Origin: an uncultured Rhodospirillales bacterium | GTDB taxonomy: Bacteria; Pseudomonadota; Alphaproteobacteria; CALMVH01 | Direction: 5' to 3' | NCBI GenBank assembly: GCA_937873165.1 | Contig: CALMVH010000081.1 | Span: forward strand, 1-11,338 | DNA length: 11,338 nt | Shown here: piece after piece, positions 6,401 to 11,338 of the stretch | How positions within the stretch are numbered: the first letter of the stretch is position 1 | Layout of the letters: every line of letters begins with the position of its first letter | The notes under the pieces: generated by a model | What the model saw: the letters and a program-made list of their open reading frames with translations, nothing else | What the model was told of the DNA's origin: nothing | Database searches by the model: none | Position numbers and translations under genes: made by a program

Positions 6401-7107
6401 GACCGGTCTCCCGAAAGCAATGCGTCGCTGGCTTCGTTAAGTCTTGTTTCCAGCAGCCGAAGCGCCTGCCGGGGGTCGAGTCCGGGCGGGATCTCGTCCA
6501 GAACCTGTACAGTCACGGTGCCACCCCGCCTGGCGTACCAGCTTTTCGGCCAGAACAATCCCGAATTCAACGCCACCGGCACGATCGGCAGGCCCGTCAG
6601 CTGATACATCCGGGCAATGCCGCCGCGATACGGGCGATGCTGCCCGGCTGGAACGCGGGTGCCTTCGGGGAAAATCACGAGGCATCGTCCGGATGACAGA
6701 ATTGCCTTCGCACCGTCCTCCAGGGTCTCCATAGCGCGGGGGCCGCCGCGCCGGTCTATGCCGATCAAACCCATGCGGCGGGCGTAGCGTCCCCAAAGCG
6801 GCAGGTGCAGCAGCTCCTTCTTAACAATGATCGAAGGGCTGTCGAACAGGATATGCAGCTTCAGCGTCTCCCACACGGACTGGTGCTTCATGGCGATCAG
6901 CACCGGTCCCTGGCGCGGCAATGTTCCGATCACGCGGTAGTCCAGCTTCAGGACATGACTCTCAAGCCAGCGAACGCCGCCGATGTATTGCAGCACGACC
7001 GGCAGGACGGAGGTGCGCGGCCATGCGAGGCGTCCCAGGTGCCAGAAGCACTGGAAGGTCGTCCACGCGACGAACGCCAGTGAGAATATCAGGCTGCGCA
7101 ACGCCAT
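6397..7107 (-). CDS. plsC: 1-acyl-sn-glycerol-3-phosphate acyltransferase (PlsC family)
   Basis: A 236-residue membrane-bound acyltransferase that converts lysophosphatidic acid to phosphatidic acid. An N-terminal hydrophobic helix spans about residues 4-20. The catalytic block is KHQSVWET (74-81), an HX4E in place of the common HX4D (His75, Glu80). PlsC motif II appears as MGLIGIDRRGG (112-122), motif III as VIFPEGTRVPAG (144-155) and motif IV as LPIVPVALNSG (173-183). Length fits the family. It is first in a two-gene minus-strand unit with the DUF2125 gene, with an ATGA overlap. A paralogous role (acylating another lysolipid) cannot be excluded, but the FPEGTR block is typical of PlsC. Confidence 0.92.
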   Translation of the reverse strand: MALRSLIFSLAFVAWTTFQCFWHLGRLAWPRTSVLPVVLQYIGGVRWLESHVLKLDYRVIGTLPRQGPVLIAMKHQSVWETLKLHILFDSPSIIVKKELLHLPLWGRYARRMGLIGIDRRGGPRAMETLEDGAKAILSSGRCLVIFPEGTRVPAGQHRPYRGGIARMYQLTGLPIVPVALNSGLFWPKSWYARRGGTVTVQVLDEIPPGLDPRQALRLLETRLNEASDALLSGDRS

Positions 7108-7154
7108 TCGGTCGATCGAAGTCCATGCGGTTTGTCAGACTTGCGTGTAGGATG

Positions 7155-7184
7155 TTTCCCCGATGCGATCCATGCTTTTATAAG
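7155..7184 (+). promoter_or_regulatory. Candidate promoter for the zinc-ribbon/cpdR-like operon
   Basis: TATAAG (7179-7184) has five of six bases of the -10 consensus. A weak TTTCCC (7155-7160) lies 18 bp upstream as a possible -35. Initiation near 7191 would leave a leader of about 21 nt before the ATG at 7212, with no strong Shine-Dalgarno sequence. The -10 call is better supported than the -35. Confidence 0.35.
7177..7182 (-). promoter_or_regulatory. Candidate -10 element for plsC-DUF2125
   Basis: On the minus strand the hexamer reads TATAAA, five of six to consensus, and shares its core with the plus-strand TATAAG. Transcription would start near 7170, giving a leader of about 63 nt before the plsC ATG at 7107. 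No convincing -35 is visible on this strand. Confidence 0.3.
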
Positions 7185-7211
7185 TCTCGAACAGCGGCCG
7201 GTTTATTGCCC

Positions 7212-7997
7212 ATGATCATCCAGTGCCCGGAATGCGCCACCAAGTATTCGGTCGGATCCAACGCCATCGGTGCGCAGGGGCGTACCGTTCGCTGTACATC
7301 CTGCGGCAACAGCTGGTTCCAGGAGCGCGCTGACGATCCCGAGTCCATTCTCACCCTGCCTGACTTAGCCGAGGAAACCAGGCCGGACGTGGCAGAGGAA
7401 CCCGCCGTGGAACGAGCCGATGCTGCGTTTGCGGAGGAGCATGGCCAGGACGATCACCTGCCTGAAAACACCACGCCAATCCTGACCGCAGAACGGGACA
7501 AGCCGGTGAGACCGGTCCACGCCTTGCCCGCGCCGGCGCAATCCTTGAAAACCCTATGGCCGACCCTGGCGGCTTTGGCGGCGGCTGGGCTGATTGTCGC
7601 CACCCCGCTGCTGGTGCTGCACAGGCAGATCGAAACTGCCTGGCCGCCGTCGTCGCGCGTCTACCATCTGGCAGGACTCAGCCAAAGTTTGCCGGCTGCA
7701 AACCTGGAGCTGCACGATGTCCATGCCGCGTTGCGAACGGAGGACGGCGCGAAAACTCTGACCATCGACGGTTTGATACGCAACCCGGACAAGGACAAGG
7801 TGACCGTGCCCAATCTGCGCGCGACGCTTTTGCGCGATGGAAAAACCGTGAAGACATGGGATTTCGCATCGGGGCTGACCGCGATAGGGCACAAGGATCC
7901 GTCGCGGTTTTCCGCAACTCTCGATGGCGCGGATGCAACTGGTGGAAATGTGTTGTTGACCTTCGCCTCGGAAAATGGCGCTGTGCAGGCACGATGA
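7212..7997 (+). CDS. MJ0042-type zinc-ribbon, single-pass membrane protein
   Basis: A 261-residue protein. Residues 1-37 form the MJ0042 zinc ribbon: MIIQCPECATKY gives Cys5 and Cys8, and VRCTSCGNSWF gives Cys28 and Cys31, the four expected zinc ligands. An acidic, Pro/Glu-rich linker (38-110) follows, then a single membrane helix (about 114-136, LWPTLAALAAAGLIVATPLL), then a C-terminal domain (140-261) with beta-strand character and a LTIDGLIRNPDKDKVTVPNL block, as in DUF3426-like domains. The arrangement suggests a cytosolic zinc ribbon and a periplasmic C-terminal domain. Molecular function is unknown. The frame is open upstream to 6921, but family members begin with MxIxCPxC, so the ATG at 7212 is chosen. 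The cpdR-like gene follows 16 bp later. Confidence 0.87.
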   Translation: MIIQCPECATKYSVGSNAIGAQGRTVRCTSCGNSWFQERADDPESILTLPDLAEETRPDVAEEPAVERADAAFAEEHGQDDHLPENTTPILTAERDKPVRPVHALPAPAQSLKTLWPTLAALAAAGLIVATPLLVLHRQIETAWPPSSRVYHLAGLSQSLPAANLELHDVHAALRTEDGAKTLTIDGLIRNPDKDKVTVPNLRATLLRDGKTVKTWDFASGLTAIGHKDPSRFSATLDGADATGGNVLLTFASENGAVQAR

Positions 7998-8013
7998 ACG
8001 CGCGAGCCGGGTC

Positions 8014-8415
8014 ATGATGGAAGACACTGCCGGAAAATCGGATGGTCGCGCCCGGATCCTGATCGCCGAGGATGAGGCATCCGTACGTGAGTTCCTCGTG
8101 CGCGGCCTTACCCATGCAGGCTACGAGGTCATGGGCGTGTGCGATGGGGTTGCCGCGCTGGAGGCGTTGCAGGAAGCGTCCTTCGATCTGCTGATCACTG
8201 ATATCGTGATGCCGCGTCTCGACGGCATATCTTTGGCCTTGAAGGTTACCGACGAGTTCCCTTCTGTGCGGGTCCTGATGATCACCGGCTATGCCGCCGA
8301 AAAGCAGCGGGCCTACAATCTGGACGTACTGATCCACGATGTTTTGGGCAAACCCTTCACGCTGGACCAGATCTGCCAGTCGGTCGAGAAGTCGCTGGCC
8401 GAGGCGAACAGTTGA
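8014..8415 (+). CDS. cpdR: CpdR-like single-domain response regulator
   Basis: A receiver domain with no output domain (133 residues from this start). The acidic pair is Glu19-Asp20 (LIAEDE), the phospho-acceptor Asp63 (LITDIVMPRLDG), the switch residues Thr91 and Tyr93 (MITGYAA), and Lys113 (LGKPF). The TDIVMPxxDGI, ITGYAA and KPFxLxxI spacing resembles CpdR. In Caulobacter, CpdR is phosphorylated through CckA-ChpT and, when unphosphorylated, primes ClpXP to degrade cell-cycle substrates. The start is uncertain: ATGs lie at 8014 and 8017, and an in-frame ATG at 7975 would overlap the upstream gene by 23 bp. None has a strong Shine-Dalgarno sequence. Typical CpdR begins almost at the RILIAED strand, so a 10-13 residue N-terminal extension is present here. 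Another stand-alone receiver (DivK-like) is possible but less similar. Confidence 0.8.
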   Translation: MMEDTAGKSDGRARILIAEDEASVREFLVRGLTHAGYEVMGVCDGVAALEALQEASFDLLITDIVMPRLDGISLALKVTDEFPSVRVLMITGYAAEKQRAYNLDVLIHDVLGKPFTLDQICQSVEKSLAEANS

Positions 8416-8440
8416 GGTAAAAGGCGGGCCAGAAAGGCGT

Positions 8441-10858
8441 TTAGTAGTCCTTCAGCAGCCGGTCGATGTAGTCGTGTTCCGCGCGTGACCGGTCCCGTTC
8501 CCCCGAGCGTTTGCGCAATTCATCCAGTACGTCGCGGCTCCGTTGCTGGTCGCCCTGCTCAGGTATCCGTACGCTGGAGTCGTCAAGGCTTCCCTGGCCT
8601 TCCTTGCGGCCAAAGGGATCGCGCCCCTGCTTGCCGCCGTTCCCCTGATCCTCGTCGGCCGTGCCCGACCCTTGACCCGACTTGCTTAGCTGCTCGCCCA
8701 TGGCCTGCATGCCTTCACGCAGCTTTTGCAGCGCGCTCGATTGTGCCGGCATCGCACCCTTGTAATCCTTGCGCGTGAGCGGCCCTTCCGCGTTGCCCAT
8801 CGCCTGACCCGATTGCTTCAGGCTGTCCGGAATACTGGCGCCCAAGTCTTGCAGGCGCTTTTCCGCGCCCTCAAGACCCTTGCGAATATTTTGCTGCTCT
8901 TGAGACTCGACATTTCCACCCGCGTCGGGTTTTCCCCCACCGCTTTGGCCTGTACGGCTGTTAAGCGACTGCTGACGGTCCGCCAGATTTCGCAAATCCT
9001 TCATGGCCTGCCAGGCTTTCATCGTTTGCGTCGTGGGAGCCGCCATCTGCAGGTTGCGCATGATGCCCTCCATCTGCGACAGCATATCCTCGGCACCCTG
9101 GCGGTCGCCCTTGCCTGCCATGCCCTGCATGCGGTCCATCATGTCGTCAAGATCGCTCTGCGTCATCATGTTGCGGGCGACTTCCGGCGGGATCTCGGGG
9201 ATTTTCTCCCCGCGCGCCAGCCGATCCATCATATCGCGCTGCATTTCGGCGATATGCCGGTCCATGGCCTGTTGAAGCGCGCGCGACAGGCGCGCGATCT
9301 CTGACTGCGGCGCGCCGTTCTGCAAGGCCTGCCGCAGGGCACGCGCGGCATCGGCGACGGCCTGCTTGGATGCGGCGCTCTTGCCATCCTCCAGCCGCAC
9401 CGCCGACTGCCACAACAGGCTTTCGAGGTCGGGCATCTGCGCCAGCGTCGCGTCCTTGAACAGCCGCATCGATCCGACACGCAGTGCCAGGAACACACCC
9501 GCATCCCCGTTCATCAGGTCGGGGCGTCCCGACAAAGTCGCTATGGTGCTGGCAACATCGATGCGGTTCGCCACGGGATCGAGGATCAGCCGCTTGCGTT
9601 GCGCAATGATAATCTGGGAGACAGGGTTCCCGAACTGCCGCTCCGGCAGGACCAGGTCCTTGGTCGTGGTAGACGTGGCGAGTCCCGACAGGCCTGTGGC
9701 CGTCAGCGTGATGCTGACGGGAAAACCGGCCCAGGGATTGCTCGTCAGATCCTCCGGCACTGCGTTCTTGACCGATTTCGGATGGCTATCGAAGTCTGGC
9801 AGGGTCAGCAGCTTCACAACGGCGTCAGGCTTGTCCAGGGCGGTTCCCGCCGGCATCATGGTGTGGCGGAGCGCGGGCGACAGCTCGATCCGCGCAGTCA
9901 AGGTCGCCAACCCATACTGATCGGCGGCGGTGTAATCCAGCGAGACTTCCTTGTCCTTTGTCGCGGCCGGCGGCTTGCTCCACTGGATAGCCGGCGGCAC
10001 GTTTTCGATCATCGAGACGCGCCAATGTCCGAGCGTTCGCCAGCCTTGTGTGACCTTCAGATCTCCGCTTGCGCGCAGAGGGGCGGTTGCTTCAAAGTCG
10101 TGTTTGTCGACGGCGGCAAATTTCTGCCGGGCGCCGTTTGCGATCAGGTGGGGCCGTGCCGATCCGCCGCCGACCCGCGCCTGCACGATGCTGCCTTGCG
10201 GCTCTTCGATCGCTTCATCGGCATCGTCGCGATGCAGAATAACAGGCTCCACGCCTGTGTACGCCGGAGGGGTGATCCAAACGTCCAGCGCGATATCCCG
10301 GGCTGGAACGCTGCCGAGTATGCGCGGCGACAGGGCCGCGTCCAGCTTGTCGAGGAAATGACCCGGCGAGACCACGCAAGCGATCACGAACAGGATCAGC
10401 GCCAGTGATCGCCAGGCCATCGTGTCGTGTTCGGCAAGGCTTGCGCGCGGTCCCCGCAGGCGCATGCCCCGCAGGGCATCTCGGTTACGGCTTTGATGCA
10501 GGCTCCACAGGGCCGCCTGCACATCCCCGCCCGCGATGGGTACGTCCCGCAGCGCATCGAGAGGGCGATGAGCCAGCCCGCTATCCGCCTCCAGCCGCCG
10601 CAACGCCGCGTCACGTGTCTCGCGGGGATGCGTCAGGAAAGCCTGGCGTATGCTTCCGGCGATCAGGACGGCAAAGCATACGATCACTGCTGCCTGCAGC
10701 CATGATGGCAGAAGCGGCAGGATATCCATCTGCGACAAGGCCAGGAAAACCAGCGCTAGACTCGCCGGTGCCCAAGCCAAACGGGTGCATCGTTCCAGAG
10801 CCAGGACGATATGGCCGCCCGCGACCCGGATATTGTGAACGTTCAAGTGTCCGGCCAT
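8441..10858 (-). CDS. DUF4175 / TIGR02302 family membrane protein
   Basis: An 805-residue protein. Membrane helices are predicted at about 28-48, 53-73 and 149-167, with a cytosolic-looking charged segment between the second and third. After the third helix comes a large extracytoplasmic region starting with ALDVWITPPAYTG (190-202), a signature of this family, followed by beta-rich segments to about 405. Residues 440-610 are helical and rich in Met, Gln and Asp (for example QRDMMDRLARGEKIPEIPPE, 540-559), likely coiled coil. Residues 635-760 are low-complexity Gly/Gln/Ser with a DPFGR motif (747-751). The end, VRIPEQGDQQRSRDVLDELR to HDYIDRLLKDY, is a conserved family tail. Function is unknown. 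Its ATG lies inside the lysA 3' end (16-bp overlap, 10843-10858), so the two are coupled; in Alphaproteobacteria this family commonly follows lysA. Confidence 0.88.
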   Translation of the reverse strand: MAGHLNVHNIRVAGGHIVLALERCTRLAWAPASLALVFLALSQMDILPLLPSWLQAAVIVCFAVLIAGSIRQAFLTHPRETRDAALRRLEADSGLAHRPLDALRDVPIAGGDVQAALWSLHQSRNRDALRGMRLRGPRASLAEHDTMAWRSLALILFVIACVVSPGHFLDKLDAALSPRILGSVPARDIALDVWITPPAYTGVEPVILHRDDADEAIEEPQGSIVQARVGGGSARPHLIANGARQKFAAVDKHDFEATAPLRASGDLKVTQGWRTLGHWRVSMIENVPPAIQWSKPPAATKDKEVSLDYTAADQYGLATLTARIELSPALRHTMMPAGTALDKPDAVVKLLTLPDFDSHPKSVKNAVPEDLTSNPWAGFPVSITLTATGLSGLATSTTTKDLVLPERQFGNPVSQIIIAQRKRLILDPVANRIDVASTIATLSGRPDLMNGDAGVFLALRVGSMRLFKDATLAQMPDLESLLWQSAVRLEDGKSAASKQAVADAARALRQALQNGAPQSEIARLSRALQQAMDRHIAEMQRDMMDRLARGEKIPEIPPEVARNMMTQSDLDDMMDRMQGMAGKGDRQGAEDMLSQMEGIMRNLQMAAPTTQTMKAWQAMKDLRNLADRQQSLNSRTGQSGGGKPDAGGNVESQEQQNIRKGLEGAEKRLQDLGASIPDSLKQSGQAMGNAEGPLTRKDYKGAMPAQSSALQKLREGMQAMGEQLSKSGQGSGTADEDQGNGGKQGRDPFGRKEGQGSLDDSSVRIPEQGDQQRSRDVLDELRKRSGERDRSRAEHDYIDRLLKDY

Positions 10859-11338
10859 GCCGGTACCGTTTCGAACTGCATCATGTCCGTAACCGTTACG
10901 GCGCGGCGCACGACCGCGTGCCGGTCGCCGCTGACCATCACCTCGGCGATCAAAGGGCGTGCGTTATAGGTCGACGCCATGGCGGACCCATAGGCGCCGG
11001 CGGACATGATCGCCACCAGATCCCCGGCCGCCACGCGCGGCAGGGTACGGTCGATGGCAAAAGTATCGCCCGTCTCGCAGATCGGTCCAACGATGTCACA
11101 CACCATAGTGTCAGGCTTCCCGTCCGGTTCGCGTACCGGAACTATACGGTGCCACGCTTCATAAAGCGAGGGACGGATCAAATCGTTCATCCCCGCGTCG
11201 ATCACCACGAAGCAACGGCCCCGGTTTTCCTTTACGTACAGGACGCGGCCGACAATGATGCCCGCGTTGGCCACCAGCGCCCGCCCAGGCTCGATGCCGA
11301 TTTCACCTTCGAAGCCCGCAAACTCCCTTTCGATCACC
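10843..11338 (-). CDS. lysA: Diaminopimelate decarboxylase, C-terminal part (cut by window edge)
   Basis: The visible 164 residues are the C-terminal part of a PLP-dependent fold-type III decarboxylase that converts meso-diaminopimelate to lysine; the family is about 400-430 residues, so the start lies beyond 11338. Visible motifs are IEPGRALVANAG (EPGR at visible residues 16-19), FVVIDAGMNDLIRPSLYEAWH (43-63), the active-site Cys87 in GPICETGDTF, which acts from the partner subunit of the dimer, and SAGAYGSAMASTYN (112-125), which contacts the PLP ring. The GTG at 11335-11337 is an internal valine codon, not a start. The stop overlaps the start of the DUF4175 gene, so the two form an operon reading leftwards. 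Confidence 0.94.
   Translation of the reverse strand, partial: VIEREFAGFEGEIGIEPGRALVANAGIIVGRVLYVKENRGRCFVVIDAGMNDLIRPSLYEAWHRIVPVREPDGKPDTMVCDIVGPICETGDTFAIDRTLPRVAAGDLVAIMSAGAYGSAMASTYNARPLIAEVMVSGDRHAVVRRAVTVTDMMQFETVPAWPDT

Noticed and set aside
6921..7211. 97-codon upstream extension of the zinc-ribbon gene
   Set aside because: It runs antisense to plsC and through the promoter gap; family members begin directly at the CPxC ribbon.
9599..10408. 269-residue open frame on the plus strand
   Set aside because: It lies wholly antisense to the well-supported DUF4175 gene and is Arg/Gly/Asp-rich with no motif or family resemblance. Such shadow frames are expected opposite GC-rich codons.
1..11338. 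Defence system, CRISPR array, prophage, insertion sequence, tRNA or rRNA
   Set aside because: No direct-repeat array, transposase, terminal inverted repeats, RNA gene core or nuclease/effector domain was seen on either strand; the genes account for nearly all of the window.

Overview
The window is GC-rich, with tightly packed genes, ATGA stop-start overlaps and no mobile-element or phage signature. The gene set points to an alphaproteobacterium, most likely a Rhodospirillales-like lineage. It has a MetX/MetW methionine system, an AroQ chorismate mutase next to hisC and tyrA, a DUF2125 protein, an MJ0042-type zinc-ribbon protein, a CpdR-like single-domain response regulator, and a DUF4175/TIGR02302 membrane protein directly behind lysA. 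The assignment rests on gene families and neighbourhood only; no rRNA or other phylogenetic marker is present.

Layout. Positions 1-848 (+) hold the last codons of an unidentified gene and a class I SAM-dependent methyltransferase. It runs tail-to-tail into 802-2604 (-), a single 600-residue protein that joins a complete MetX (homoserine O-acyltransferase) to a complete MetW. From a 42-bp divergent gap, 2647-5406 (+) reads as a three-gene operon: chorismate mutase with an unusual C-terminal half, HisC and TyrA. It ends by overlapping the 3' end of 5375-7107 (-), which carries DUF2125 and PlsC (transcribed plsC first). A 104-bp divergent gap then leads to 7212-8415 (+), the zinc-ribbon membrane protein followed by the CpdR-like regulator. 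The rest, 8441-11338 (-), is the 805-residue DUF4175 protein, preceded in its operon by the C-terminal third of diaminopimelate decarboxylase (lysA), which is cut by the window edge.

How the genes work together. Chorismate mutase, HisC and TyrA cover chorismate to prephenate to 4-hydroxyphenylpyruvate and on to tyrosine, provided HisC also transaminates aromatic keto acids as linked homologues do. MetX-MetW starts the methionine branch from homoserine, and LysA ends the lysine/diaminopimelate branch. PlsC supplies phosphatidic acid for phospholipids. DUF2125, the zinc-ribbon protein and DUF4175 are predicted envelope-associated proteins of unknown function. CpdR-like regulators act in the CckA-ChpT phosphorelay and ClpXP proteolysis that control the alphaproteobacterial cell cycle.

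Most notable points: (1) MetX and MetW are fused in one chain; (2) the chorismate mutase tail looks like a collapsed prephenate dehydratase plus ACT region, i.e. a decayed P-protein; (3) both divergent intergenic gaps contain a TATA-like core that reads as a -10 element on both strands; (4) convergent genes overlap at their coding ends with no recognisable terminators. I saw no defence system, CRISPR array, tRNA, rRNA, riboswitch or insertion sequence. No wholly new system is evident; this is mainly a housekeeping region with some unusual gene architectures.
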